Below, one piece after another: positions 44,591-53,108 of a stretch of 64,000 nt of DNA. This DNA is from DASUPK01 sp963804595 (lineage in GTDB: Bacteria; Actinomycetota; Thermoleophilia; Solirubrobacterales; 70-9), in the NCBI GenBank assembly GCA_963804595.1, contig CAWDQZ010000007.1, positions 1 through 64,000 on the forward strand. Reading direction: 5' to 3'. Each line of letters starts with the position of its first letter. The stretch's first letter is position 1. Below the pieces are notes generated by a model. That model ran no database searches. It had not been told where the DNA came from and worked only from the letters and a program-made list of their open reading frames with translations. The translations under genes were made by a program, and so were the position numbers.

Positions 44591-45958
44591 CTAGTTCGCG
44601 TAGTTGATCGTCAGCTCTGCCTGATCATGCTCGCTGCTGTGGCCCGTGGTGCTGCGCACGTGGACCCGCAGCACGAGCCCATTCGCCCGCGCCGGGCTGT
44701 TGATCTCCGGCAGCGAAACGGTGTCGGTCCTGTAGGAGCCGCCCGACGTGCAGGAGATCGGCGAGGCGGTGCTGCCGTGGGTGCCGATCACCGTCGTGCC
44801 CTGGAGGACGTCGAGATACCAGCAGTCGGAGCCGCCTCCGGAGCGCCGGAAGCGGTGCACGAACGACCCTCCGGACACGGTCGCGCCGCTGGGCACATAG
44901 GCGGGGAATGTCAGCTGCAGATAGCGGCTAGCCGAGAAGGCGGTGGGCCAGTTCGAGGCGCTGATGTACGTGGGCCCGCCACTCGCGACCAACGGCCACG
45001 TGCGGTCTGTGGTACCTCCGCTGAGCCGGTCCGTGAAGGCCTCGTCATACAGGGCGAAGGCTCCTTGGCTGGTGACAACCGACACTGCGGCCTGGTCGAC
45101 GACCGGGGCTCCCGTGCCCGATCCGCGGATGTAGACCCGTACCCGTAGATCGTTGGCGATCGCGGTCGAGGAAACGGCGGGGAGGGCAGTCGAAAAACTC
45201 GTCTGAGTCGTCCCGGTGACGCAACCGACCGGGCTCGCTGCACTCCCATGGGTGGCGAGCACGGCGTTCGTCGAGGCCCGCCGAAGGTCGAAGTAGAAGC
45301 ATGCGGTGCCCGAGCCGGAGCCGGCGGCGAATCGCATGTTGAAGGTCGCCGAGGTCAGCGCGGCGCTTGTCGGCAGGGGCCCGTTGGCATCGATCTCGAG
45401 ATAGCGGTTGCCGTTGAACGAGGTCGGCGGTGTGGACGTGGCGACGGTGCGACCGTCGGATGCGAACGCGATCGGATCCGAGACGTTGAGCGCGGAGCCG
45501 CCGCCTGAGGCGTCGCGCAGGTCCCACGCGCTGGTCGTGACGGCCTGCGGCACAGCCAGCGAGACAGGCGCGCTCGCCGCGCTCTCGGGGCCGCGCCACT
45601 TCGCGTTCGCCGTCGTCACTCGGTAGCGCCACGTCCCCGTCGGCACCGCGGTCTCGGTGCAGCTCGTTGTGGCGATCGTCCCCGAGCAGCCGGCGCCGAT
45701 CGTTTGTGCGTTCCCGGACCCGTCGTAGCGCCGGACGAGGTATCCGGTCGCCGGAGCGCCGGAGCCCGGGGCCGCCCATGTGACCGTCACGTTTCGGTTC
45801 ACGACGGACGTCGTCGGTTGAGCGACCGAGCGCAGGCTGTCCGCCTTGGCCGATGCCGAGCCCGATGCCCCACCCTTCCAGCTGGCAGGCGCCGATGCGG
45901 GAAGCAGCGCGGCCAGGAGGACAAGCGCGGACGCGACGAGCGTGGCTCGCAATCGCAT
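44591..45958 (-). CDS. Secreted protein with Fn3-like and two repeat domains
   Basis: The ATG at 45958 has GGGAGG 8 bases upstream; a GTG three codons earlier touches the Shine-Dalgarno and is less likely. A signal peptide (LVASALVLLAALLPASAPA) is followed by a fibronectin-III-like domain (TTSVVNRNVTVTWAAPGSGA, ATGYLVRRYDG). Then come two copies of a domain of about 135 residues with a strand like NRYLEIDANGPLP / SRYLQLTFPAYVP, a Cys pair and a closing LRVRVYIRG / LRVHVRS segment. It is the last gene of a three-gene secreted operon and is likely structural. Confidence 0.8.
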   Translation of the reverse strand: MRLRATLVASALVLLAALLPASAPASWKGGASGSASAKADSLRSVAQPTTSVVNRNVTVTWAAPGSGAPATGYLVRRYDGSGNAQTIGAGCSGTIATTSCTETAVPTGTWRYRVTTANAKWRGPESAASAPVSLAVPQAVTTSAWDLRDASGGGSALNVSDPIAFASDGRTVATSTPPTSFNGNRYLEIDANGPLPTSAALTSATFNMRFAAGSGSGTACFYFDLRRASTNAVLATHGSAASPVGCVTGTTQTSFSTALPAVSSTAIANDLRVRVYIRGSGTGAPVVDQAAVSVVTSQGAFALYDEAFTDRLSGGTTDRTWPLVASGGPTYISASNWPTAFSASRYLQLTFPAYVPSGATVSGGSFVHRFRRSGGGSDCWYLDVLQGTTVIGTHGSTASPISCTSGGSYRTDTVSLPEINSPARANGLVLRVHVRSTTGHSSEHDQAELTINYAN

Positions 45959-45963
45959 CGTGC

Positions 45964-46404
45964 TCACCTCCCGCGTCCAAGGACGTTGACACGGGTGCGA
46001 TAGCGAAGTGGGAACTTCACGCCCTGGCAGCTGTCCGGCGCTTCAATGGCCAGGGTCACCGGCATCACCAAATTGATCTGCCCGTGTGCGGGGATTCTTT
46101 GGCGGGGCCAGATGCGTTCGGTGTGCAGGTAGGTCTGATCGCACGCGCCCTTGGGCTCCTGAACGATCGCCTCGACCCACTGGAGCTGCACCGGGCCGTC
46201 GGTGAGGTTGCGAACCTCGATCGGGAGAGCTGTTCTCATCCCGGGGAAGAGGTCGCTGGTATTGCCGCTCACCCGAACCGGCGACGATTGGAAGTTGGCG
46301 CGGGGGCGGGCCCCCTGGTCCGCTCCGCCCAAGGCGGCATACCCTGCGGCTGCGGCGCCCATCACGACCGCCGCAGTGAGCAGCGCTGTGATCGATCGCC
46401 TCAT
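45964..46404 (-). CDS. Small secreted protein of surface operon
   Basis: The protein is 146 residues with AGGAG 8 bases before the ATG. The signal (ITALLTAAVVMGAAAAGYAA) is followed by a beta-sandwich mature part: LFPGMRTALPIEVRNLTDGP resembles the TasA/camelysin-type pattern in which NL(T)DGPVQL forms a beta-strand pair. Two cysteines (CDQTYLH, SCQGVKF) could form a disulphide. It overlaps the preceding reading frame region of the repeat-domain gene only at its end. It is probably a partner or minor subunit of the neighbours. Confidence 0.75.
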   Translation of the reverse strand: MRRSITALLTAAVVMGAAAAGYAALGGADQGARPRANFQSSPVRVSGNTSDLFPGMRTALPIEVRNLTDGPVQLQWVEAIVQEPKGACDQTYLHTERIWPRQRIPAHGQINLVMPVTLAIEAPDSCQGVKFPLRYRTRVNVLGRGR

Positions 46405-46518
46405 CGCTGAACTCCTGTGCGCGCCGCGAGCGGTCCGGCGCCCCGCGGGGCGCCGGACCGCATCTCGGCCACGTTCAGAGCCATCGAATCGGGTGGGTTG
46501 CCTGGCCGGGCCGCCGTC

Positions 46519-47013
46519 CTAGGTGGGGGAGACCCCGTCGGCGCTGGCACCCGCGAGCACGACCGGGATCGTGAACAGAGCTCCCTGACAGCCGTTCTCG
46601 GATTCGTTCGACATGTGGGCCGCGTTGTTGAGCTCGATCGTGTCCGAATCGCTGTTCGGCGGGACATGGATGTTGAGCCCGTGCTGATCGTTGAACGAAA
46701 CCCCGGTGACGTCACAGGTCCCGATGCCGCCACTCGCGGTGACATCACCCGAGCCGGCCGTCACATCGGTGACCACGACCGGGTACGGGTTCGGGTTGTG
46801 GATCGTCAGCGTCACGGTTCCGTCCCCGTTCGGGTAAAGCTCGCCCGTGGTCGCGGCCGTTCCTTCGACGGTCGACAGGTCCTGAGCGGTGCCGGCCTGG
46901 GCGAAGCCGGTGCCGGAGCCGTTGGTGGTCCAGGCTGCGTAGACGAGGCCGACGACGCCGAGGACTAGGAGGGTCACCGCCGCCCCTATCAGTCGCTTCT
47001 TTCGCGAATGCAT
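46519..47013 (-). CDS. TasA/camelysin-like secreted protein
   Basis: The protein is 164 residues with AAGGAG 6 bases before the ATG. The N-terminus HSRKKRLIGAAVTLLVLGVV then YAAWTTNGSGTGFA is like SipW-dependent signal peptides of TasA/CalY-type proteins, where the helix is followed by (A)AWTxxGSG. The mature domain is a beta sandwich (DGTVTLTIHNPNPYPVVVTD). A paired Cys (GTCDVTG, NGCQGALF) is present. Such proteins form fibres or surface layers. It is the first gene of the operon; no SipW-like peptidase is in the window. Confidence 0.75.
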   Translation of the reverse strand: MHSRKKRLIGAAVTLLVLGVVGLVYAAWTTNGSGTGFAQAGTAQDLSTVEGTAATTGELYPNGDGTVTLTIHNPNPYPVVVTDVTAGSGDVTASGGIGTCDVTGVSFNDQHGLNIHVPPNSDSDTIELNNAAHMSNESENGCQGALFTIPVVLAGASADGVSPT

Positions 47014-47051
47014 GTGGTGCTCCTTTTTCGATTGATGAGCTCTGAATGGCC

Positions 47052-47200
47052 CTGCAGAGGGCAAGCCCTTCCTGGGCTGCCCTGGTGCTGGGCGTTCTCT
47101 GCAGAGGGCGTCGGCTCAGAGGAGGGATGGCTTTAGAAACGAGCGGCGGCGTCCATGGGACATCCGTCTGATCCCGTAGCGGAGTCCACGGGACATCCGT
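47052..47200. promoter_or_regulatory. Repeats upstream of secreted-protein operon
   Basis: The 247-base gap upstream of the leftward secreted operon holds two pairs of direct repeats: CTGCAGAGGGC at 47052-47062 and 47099-47109, and GTCCATGGGACATCCGT at 47151-47167 with GTCCACGGGACATCCGT at 47184-47200. The second pair is spaced 33 bases, about three helical turns, as expected for tandem regulator sites. No promoter boxes are obvious to me. I infer a control region, not a proven one. Confidence 0.4.
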
Positions 47201-47260
47201 TTAGTGGGCACGGCTCAGTAGGCGGAAGATTCAGAGGGCCCGGAGGTGCCCGGCCCGGCT

Positions 47261-48049
47261 CTACCCGGGCGTGGCGGCGGCGTTAGCCGTGAGCCACTCT
47301 TCGAAGCTCGGGCCGTCGAGCTTCGCGCCCGCGTTGGGCAGCACGGCGCCCTCCGCATAGGCCCTGGCATCCGGGTCGCCGGGCTGGCGGCCCTCGCGGA
47401 TCTCGAGCGAGTCACCTCGGCTGGCGAAGAGCGCGGCGGCCACATCGGCGAGACGCTCCGCCTGCGGGCCGGCGACCTCGGTGATCCGGCCGTTCTCGAT
47501 CTCCGGCGCCTCGGCCGCGTCGGCGAGCGTTTCGGCGACGACGTGGGCGGCCACGGGCTGCGTTCGCATCTCGGGCAGGTATGCGACGCCATCGTGGGTC
47601 ATCCACCCGACGAACTGATCGAAGAACTCGTGGAACTGGGCCGCGCGAACGATCCGGACCGGCAGCGGGCCCTCGAGCAGTGCCTGCTCCTGGGCGAGCT
47701 TGGCCGCGTTGTAGCCCCCCTGGAACTTGTCGATGCCGATGATCGAGACGACGACGATCCCCCTGGTACCCACCTCAGCGCCGGCGCGCTGGAGGTTCCG
47801 TGCCGAAGTGGTGAAGAACTCCGTCGCCTCCTCGTGGTCCGGCGTCGGCCAGGTCGCGGTATCGATGATGGTGTCGACCCCGGCGAGCGCCTGGTCGAGA
47901 CCCTCGCCGCTGATCACGTCGATGCCCTTGGAGCGCGCGATCGGGACCACGTCGTGTCCCCGCTGTTCGAGGATCTCAACGAGGGGCGAGCCGACCCGGC
48001 CGGTGGCACCCGTGACGGCGATCTTCTGACTTCTGTTTTCGGTCTGCAT
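47261..48049 (-). CDS. NAD(P)-binding atypical SDR (NmrA-like)
   Basis: The protein is 262 residues: KIAVTGATGRVGSPLVEILE gives the atypical-SDR nucleotide site (GxxGxxG), VDTIIDTATWPT and VVVSIIGIDKFQGGY follow, with FHEFFDQFVGWM and VAAHVVAETLADAAE in the C-terminal part. These proteins act as quinone reductases or redox sensors, often without the YxxxK pair. The ATG at 48049 has GAAGGGAAG upstream. It is near but not coupled to the Gfo/Idh gene. Confidence 0.85.
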   Translation of the reverse strand: MQTENRSQKIAVTGATGRVGSPLVEILEQRGHDVVPIARSKGIDVISGEGLDQALAGVDTIIDTATWPTPDHEEATEFFTTSARNLQRAGAEVGTRGIVVVSIIGIDKFQGGYNAAKLAQEQALLEGPLPVRIVRAAQFHEFFDQFVGWMTHDGVAYLPEMRTQPVAAHVVAETLADAAEAPEIENGRITEVAGPQAERLADVAAALFASRGDSLEIREGRQPGDPDARAYAEGAVLPNAGAKLDGPSFEEWLTANAAATPG

Positions 48050-48148
48050 CGTTCTTCCCTTCCAGCGCCGACCGCGCTTTCGCTTTCCGTCGTTTCACCC
48101 TGACGACGAACGGGAGCCGTTCAGATCGACAGGGGCGTTGGATCGAAC

Positions 48149-49216
48149 TCATGACCTCCCGGTGAGCGAGACCACCGTGCCGCTCGCCGCGCTGCGGCGC
48201 GCCGCATCGAGGATCTCCAGCCCGGCGACCGCATCCCACGGGTCGACCGGCGGGGGCGAGCCCTCGCGCAGAGCCCGTTCGAGCAGGGAATAAAAGCGCG
48301 GCCAGTCACCCCTCTCGCTCGGGACCGGCTCGCTCCCCTGCTCGTCGACCAGGTGGCCCCACTTCTCCGGCGGCTCGGAGCCCCACACGCCGTCATCGCC
48401 GGGCCGGGCGCCCGCGACGAGCGCCGCCTCCTGTCCGTCCACCTCGGCGACGAGATAGGCCGCGCGGTCACCGAGTACTCGAAGGCGGGGACCCGGTGAC
48501 GCCGCCAGCAGCGACATCCAGAGGTGGCTCCACACGCCCGAACCGTGATCGAGCGCCACGAATGCGTCGTCGTCGGCGCCACCGCCGCGGCGATCGGCGA
48601 TCTCCGCGTAGACCCGGTCGGGCTCGCCGAAGAGGAGCCTCGCCTGGTCGACCAGGTGGGGGCCGAGGTCGAGCAGGATGCCGCCCCCGGCGCTCGGCGA
48701 GGAGCGCTCACGCCACGGCCTCCCCTCGGAGAGGGTGGGCCGCCACCGCTCGAACCGCGACTCGTAGCGCAGGACCTCGCCCAGCCTCTTTTCCTCGAGG
48801 AGCCGTTGGAGAGTCAGCTGGTCGGAGTCCCAGCGCCTGTTCAGGTACGCCGTGATGAGCACACCGAGCTCCGTAGCGTGCTCCACCAGAGATCGTGCCT
48901 CGTCCGCGGTCGGTGCGAGGGGCTTGTCGACGACCACGGGCAACCCCGCATCGAGCGCCTCGCGTGCCAGGCTGACGTGGACGTCGTTGGGGACCGCCAC
49001 GACCACGAAGTCGTGGTTCGCGGCGTCCGCGAAGACTTCGTGCGGGTTCGAGACGACGGAGGCGTCGGGATACGTCCGCGCAGCAGCGGCCTGGCGCTCG
49101 GGGTTGCCAGTGACCACGGTGCTCACCCTCAGCCCCGGTGTCGCGGCGATCAGGGGAGCGTGGAAGACCGACCCCGCGAGGCCATATCCGATCACGGCCC
49201 CTCGCAGCTCAGCCAT
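48149..49216 (-). CDS. Gfo/Idh/MocA family oxidoreductase
   Basis: The protein is 355 residues. The N-terminal Rossmann fold starts AVIGYGLAGSVFHAPLIAAT, and the family's EKP-type motif appears as VVVDKPLAPTADEA. The C-terminal alpha/beta domain has GGGILLDLGPHLVDQARLLF, with the catalytic His in the GxHxxD-like stretch. It oxidises or reduces a sugar or inositol-like substrate with NAD(P). It stands before the divergent SHOCT protein; the 151-base gap shows no other feature. Confidence 0.88.
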   Translation of the reverse strand: MAELRGAVIGYGLAGSVFHAPLIAATPGLRVSTVVTGNPERQAAAARTYPDASVVSNPHEVFADAANHDFVVVAVPNDVHVSLAREALDAGLPVVVDKPLAPTADEARSLVEHATELGVLITAYLNRRWDSDQLTLQRLLEEKRLGEVLRYESRFERWRPTLSEGRPWRERSSPSAGGGILLDLGPHLVDQARLLFGEPDRVYAEIADRRGGGADDDAFVALDHGSGVWSHLWMSLLAASPGPRLRVLGDRAAYLVAEVDGQEAALVAGARPGDDGVWGSEPPEKWGHLVDEQGSEPVPSERGDWPRFYSLLERALREGSPPPVDPWDAVAGLEILDAARRSAASGTVVSLTGRS

Positions 49217-49367
49217 CTCGCCAGCCTAGAAGACCGACACCCCCGATCCCCGCGCACCGCAATGACCACGCGGGGGCCCGTCGGGGTCCCTCAGTAGAGT
49301 CCGGCCCGAAATCGGCACGGGCACTGACGCCCCAGCCGCTGACTCCCGAGCGGAGGAGAAAAGCAGA

Positions 49368-49760
49368 ATGGTTCTCGCAGACGTCACTTTCGGTCAGGTG
49401 CTGCTGACCGTGCTCGAAGTCTTTCTGTTCGCGGCCTGGCTGATGATCCTGTTCGTGATCATCAGCGATCTCTTCCGCGACCACCAGATGTCCGGATGGG
49501 GCAAGGCCGCCTGGGTGATCTTCCTGATCTTCGTGCCGTTCCTGGCCGCCCTGATCTATCTGATCGCCCGCGGCGACGGCATGCGCGAGCGCTCGCTGGC
49601 CGCGCAGCAGGAACAGCAGAAGCAGGTGGATGCCTATATCCGCCAGACGGCCGGCTCAGGCACTTCCGCTGACGAGCTCACCAAGCTCGCCAAGCTCCAC
49701 GATGAGAAGAAGCTCTCAGACGAGGAATTCGAGCGGGCGAAGGCGAAGATCGTCAGCTAG
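49368..49760 (+). CDS. Membrane protein with PLDc_N-like and SHOCT domains
   Basis: The protein is 130 residues. Two membrane helices (VLEVFLFAAWLMILFVIISD and WVIFLIFVPFLAALIYLIAR) resemble the PLDc_N region with GWGKAAWVIFLI. A coiled linker leads to a SHOCT motif at the end (DELTKLAKLHDEKKLSDEEF). GGAGGAG lies upstream of the ATG. These proteins are common in actinobacteria; the role is unknown. The next gene follows after 36 bases, with a similar strong ribosome site. Confidence 0.85.
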   Translation: MVLADVTFGQVLLTVLEVFLFAAWLMILFVIISDLFRDHQMSGWGKAAWVIFLIFVPFLAALIYLIARGDGMRERSLAAQQEQQKQVDAYIRQTAGSGTSADELTKLAKLHDEKKLSDEEFERAKAKIVS

Positions 49761-49796
49761 CCCGGTTCAACTGGGGCAGAGGAGGAGGAGGTAGGC

Positions 49797-50186
49797 ATGG
49801 AAGGAAGATCGATCGAGGAGCGGCAGCCCACGGGCTGGACCGTGTTCGCGGGCATCGTCCTGTTCATCGTCGGATCGCTGGACGCCCTCTGGGGCCTCGC
49901 GGCGCTCCTCAACAACGACATCGTCATCGTCGGCGGTCATGGGGCGATCGTCGCGAACATCACGACCTGGGGCTGGGTCCACCTCATCCTCGGATCGCTG
50001 ATGGCGCTGACGGGGCTCGGCCTATTCGCGGGGAGCTCCGGCGCCCGCTGGCTCGCCGTCGTCTTCGTGACGGTGAACACGATCACGCAGATCGTCTGGT
50101 TCCCCGCGGCGCCGCTGTGGGCATTCCTGATGATCCTGCTGGACATCACGATCATCTACCAGCTGACCGCGCGCTGGGAGGAGTGA
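49797..50186 (+). CDS. Small four-helix membrane protein (DUF7144-like)
   Basis: The protein is 129 residues with four hydrophobic helices: WTVFAGIVLFIVGSLDALWG, WGWVHLILGSLMALTGLGLF, WLAVVFVTVNTITQIVWFPA and WAFLMILLDITIIYQLTARW. This matches the small DUF7144-type membrane family of actinobacteria. GAGGAGGAGG lies 5-6 bases before the ATG. A strong hairpin (50198-50229) ends the transcript. No function is known. Confidence 0.8.
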   Translation: MEGRSIEERQPTGWTVFAGIVLFIVGSLDALWGLAALLNNDIVIVGGHGAIVANITTWGWVHLILGSLMALTGLGLFAGSSGARWLAVVFVTVNTITQIVWFPAAPLWAFLMILLDITIIYQLTARWEE

Positions 50187-50197
50187 ATCGTCTGGGT

Positions 50198-50229
50198 GGA
50201 GCGGCCTCCTCGGTGTAGGAGGCCGCTCC
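50198..50229. terminator. Bidirectional hairpin terminator
   Basis: A perfect 12-bp inverted repeat (GGAGCGGCCTCC / GGAGGCCGCTCC) with an 8-base loop lies between two convergent genes, 11 bases after one stop and 12 before the other. No long T-run follows, but the stem is very stable and its position suits termination on both strands. Confidence 0.75.
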
Positions 50230-50241
50230 GTCCCGCTACCG

Positions 50242-52308
50242 CTAGTTCACCGACGGCTGGACGCGATCGGCGCCGTGCGGGTGCAGCTCCAGCCCCGTCT
50301 CAGCGAGCCAGCTGCGAAGCGCGTCGTGCATCGCACGCACCCCGACGATCGGGGCCTCGAGCTCGCTCCAGGCGGCCGGCACGAGGGCGAACGGATACGA
50401 CTGCCAGCCGCCGAGCCCGCCGTGTGAGCCCATGAACTCCTCGAAGGGCGCCACCTCGTTCGTCTCGGGGTCGTACATGCAGTTGACGAGGATGTCGGGG
50501 CAGTGCGGGAAGCCGTCGGTCCGCCGCAGATGGTCCGCCGCATTGGGGCCGAAGACCCTCAGCGGGTCCTCGCCGGTCACCTGATCGTCACTCAGCCGTC
50601 TGCTCCCCTCGCCGCTGAGCACGACCGCCCCGCCAGTGTCGGTACGGACCATCACGAAACCGATACCGGGGTGTCCGGTGAGCGCCCGGATCAACTCCGG
50701 ATGGAGGTTCTCGATCTCCTCGAGAGAGAGCCGATGGTCGGGGGTGGGGAACGAGATCAGGCCCAGCCCGCCGGAGGCGAGCACGACGGCCTCGTGCTCG
50801 GACCCCGGCCGCCCCGCCTGTTCGGCCGCCTCGCGATTCGGGCCGAGCACCACCTCGCCCTCGATCACCTGACCGCGCGTCGCCCGGGCGAGGAATCTGC
50901 CGCCGACGCTGTCCTCGTCACTCGCGTCGGTCAGAGCCCCCCCGACCGAGCTCAGGCCCTCGTCCGGTGCGGGCGGCGCATAGACATCACCGCGCGAGAG
51001 GGCGTCGCGGACCACCTCCTCCAACTCGGCGTTGTAACGCTGCCGGAAGGGCCGGCCCTGGCTCTGGCCGTGGTCGGAGAGCACCACCAGGTGATAGGGC
51101 CGCGGCGCCTGCTCGATCGCCTTCTCCAGCCGCGCGAGCTGCGCATCATGCTGCTTGAGGACCGCGAACGCGTCGGGCTGCTGGATGCCTGAATGGTGCG
51201 CAACCTCGTCGTAGCCGACGAAGGTCGAGTAGACGACCGGAACCCCCTCGACGATGTCGCCGAAAAGGGTCGCCACGTTCAGGTCGCGCATCACGACCGT
51301 GATGGCTCCGCGCATGAACGGATAGAGGCCGCCGCGGTCGATGTGCTCCTCGCCCCTGTGGCGCTGCCGGCGAGCCGCCCGCAGCTCCTGGAGCACATCC
51401 CAGAGATAGAGCGCGATCGTCCGCGTGAATCCGTAGGGGTCGGCAAAGTAGGCGATGTACTCGCGCGCGCTGGAGCGCCGCCTGTCGCGCAGTACGCTCA
51501 TCGTCGCCGAGCAATGCGGCGCGTCCCCTGAGAACATGTTCCCTCGGCTCGCACCCCCGGCGGCCAGCAGCCCGCCGCCGTCGGAGTGGCGGCGTTCCAG
51601 CTCCACCGCATCCTTGCCGTGGTTGGAGACCATGGTCCTGCCTGACTCCTTCTCGTACCAGCGGAACGCCGGCATGTCTTCGTTGCTGCCCAGGAGAAGC
51701 CCGGCCTGGCTTGCTCCGGTCTGCGAGGAGAGGTCGCACTCCCACGGCACCACTCGGTGACTGCCCTGATCCAGCCACCGCGCCATGGTCGGAGCATGCC
51801 CCTGGTGAAGGGCATGCCGGAGGACCGCCTCAGCGAGCCCGTCGATCTCGAACAGGATCACCCCGGGCACGTCCGTCCGCTCGCGTTGGCGGCGCGCACG
51901 TCGGCGCACCACACGGAGCTGGCGTGCGTCGTCATCGATGCTGAGCGCGGGCGCCAGCACCGTCAGCGCGACGGAGAGAAGGAAGGCGGCCACTACGGCA
52001 TCGAGGAAGTTGGGCGCGTTACCGTCGACGAGCTTGATCGAGAGCGAAACGATTGCCCCATTCAGCACCAGCGAGCCCAGGCCGAACGTCACCACGGTCA
52101 GCGGCAGGAGCGCCCTGATCAGGATCGGCCAGAGGAGCGCGTTGAGCAGGGCGATCAAGCCGGTGGTCAGCAGGACAGCCTCGAAGCTGGGCACGTCGAA
52201 GTTCGGCAGCAGCGCGACCAGTCCCCAGAAGAGCAGCGCGATCAGCAGCCAGAGAGCGAGCCAGCGCAGAGCTGACCAGGCGACGCTGATCGGGCGGAAG
52301 CCGCTCAA
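50242..52308 (-). CDS. Holin-4-type membrane domain fused to alkaline phosphatase-superfamily domain
   Basis: The protein is about 688 residues. The first part has four helices of the phage-holin family 4 type (LRWLALWLLIALLFWGLVAL, TTGLIALLNALLWPILIRAL, LTVVTFGLGSLVLNGAIVSL). The rest is a nucleotide-pyrophosphatase/phosphodiesterase fold of the alkaline phosphatase superfamily: VILFEIDGLAEAVLRHAL, the nucleophile region SSQTGASQAGLLLG, and HLVVLSDHGQSQGRPF with metal ligands. The TTG at 52308 overlaps the upstream stop (TTGA). The catalytic domain probably faces the cytoplasm or the outside depending on helix number; its substrate is unknown. Confidence 0.8.
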   Translation of the reverse strand: MSGFRPISVAWSALRWLALWLLIALLFWGLVALLPNFDVPSFEAVLLTTGLIALLNALLWPILIRALLPLTVVTFGLGSLVLNGAIVSLSIKLVDGNAPNFLDAVVAAFLLSVALTVLAPALSIDDDARQLRVVRRRARRQRERTDVPGVILFEIDGLAEAVLRHALHQGHAPTMARWLDQGSHRVVPWECDLSSQTGASQAGLLLGSNEDMPAFRWYEKESGRTMVSNHGKDAVELERRHSDGGGLLAAGGASRGNMFSGDAPHCSATMSVLRDRRRSSAREYIAYFADPYGFTRTIALYLWDVLQELRAARRQRHRGEEHIDRGGLYPFMRGAITVVMRDLNVATLFGDIVEGVPVVYSTFVGYDEVAHHSGIQQPDAFAVLKQHDAQLARLEKAIEQAPRPYHLVVLSDHGQSQGRPFRQRYNAELEEVVRDALSRGDVYAPPAPDEGLSSVGGALTDASDEDSVGGRFLARATRGQVIEGEVVLGPNREAAEQAGRPGSEHEAVVLASGGLGLISFPTPDHRLSLEEIENLHPELIRALTGHPGIGFVMVRTDTGGAVVLSGEGSRRLSDDQVTGEDPLRVFGPNAADHLRRTDGFPHCPDILVNCMYDPETNEVAPFEEFMGSHGGLGGWQSYPFALVPAAWSELEAPIVGVRAMHDALRSWLAETGLELHPHGADRVQPSVN

Positions 52309-53063
52309 GGCGGATCCAGCTCTGTCTCCGCCCCCGGCTGGAGAACGCGCACCTCGACCTCGGGTGTGGCACGGTTTGCTAGTCGCTCGAACTCGCGCGG
52401 GGGCTCCCGCAGCGGTTCGGGGCGCAGCCGCCGCAGGCCGGCGGGATAGAACGTTCCCCAGTGGATCGGCACGGCCAGGCGCGGACGGATCATCTCGAGC
52501 GCGCGCGCCGCGCGCTCCGGATCGAGGTGCCCAGCACCGACCGAAGGGCCCCACCCCCAGACCGGCAGCAGCGCCACGTCTACCTGACCCAGCTCAGACA
52601 TCTCGGGGAAGAGGTCGGTGTCGCCCGCGAAGTAGACGGTGAGGCCGCCTCTCCGGATCAGGTAGCCGAGCGGCTCGATCGGCGTGCCGCGGTGGCCGTC
52701 CCGATACCCGTCGTGCCTGGCCTTCACCGCGGTGAGCTCGACTTCGCCGATGGAGATCGTCTCACCGACACCGATCTCCTCGATCTGCTCGACGCCGGCC
52801 CTACCCACCCACCTGCTCGCGCCCCGCGGGGCCACCACCGGGGTCGTCGAAGGAACTCGTCGCAGCGAACGCACGTCGAGGTGGTCGCGGTGGAGGTGCG
52901 AGATCAGCACCAGGTCCGCGAGCTGCGGCACCCGGGGGTCCGGCGCCTTTCCCTGCCGCCTCAGCGGGCCGAGCCAGCCGCGCAGCATCGGATCCGTGAG
53001 GATCGCGACGCCGTCGAGTCGAAGCAGCGCGCTCGCGTGACCTATGTAGGTCAGCCTGTCCAT
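52305..53063 (-). CDS. MBL-fold metallo-hydrolase (UlaG/NAPE-PLD-like)
   Basis: The protein is about 252 residues. The metallo-beta-lactamase site is complete in outline: LTYIGHASALLRLDG at the start, LVLISHLHRDHLDVRSL (HxHxDH), VYFAGDTDLFPEM (GDT) and VPIHWGTFYP (final His). The overall pattern is that of UlaG/NAPE-PLD-like hydrolases. The ATG at 53063 is used; an ATG at 53084 is also possible. It is translationally coupled to the holin/phosphodiesterase fusion, suggesting a two-step phosphodiester or lipid reaction. Confidence 0.85.
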   Translation of the reverse strand: MDRLTYIGHASALLRLDGVAILTDPMLRGWLGPLRRQGKAPDPRVPQLADLVLISHLHRDHLDVRSLRRVPSTTPVVAPRGASRWVGRAGVEQIEEIGVGETISIGEVELTAVKARHDGYRDGHRGTPIEPLGYLIRRGGLTVYFAGDTDLFPEMSELGQVDVALLPVWGWGPSVGAGHLDPERAARALEMIRPRLAVPIHWGTFYPAGLRRLRPEPLREPPREFERLANRATPEVEVRVLQPGAETELDPP

Positions 53064-53108
53064 CGTGGGCGTGGAAGGCTGCATGATGACCGCAACCGAG
53101 GAGGAGCA

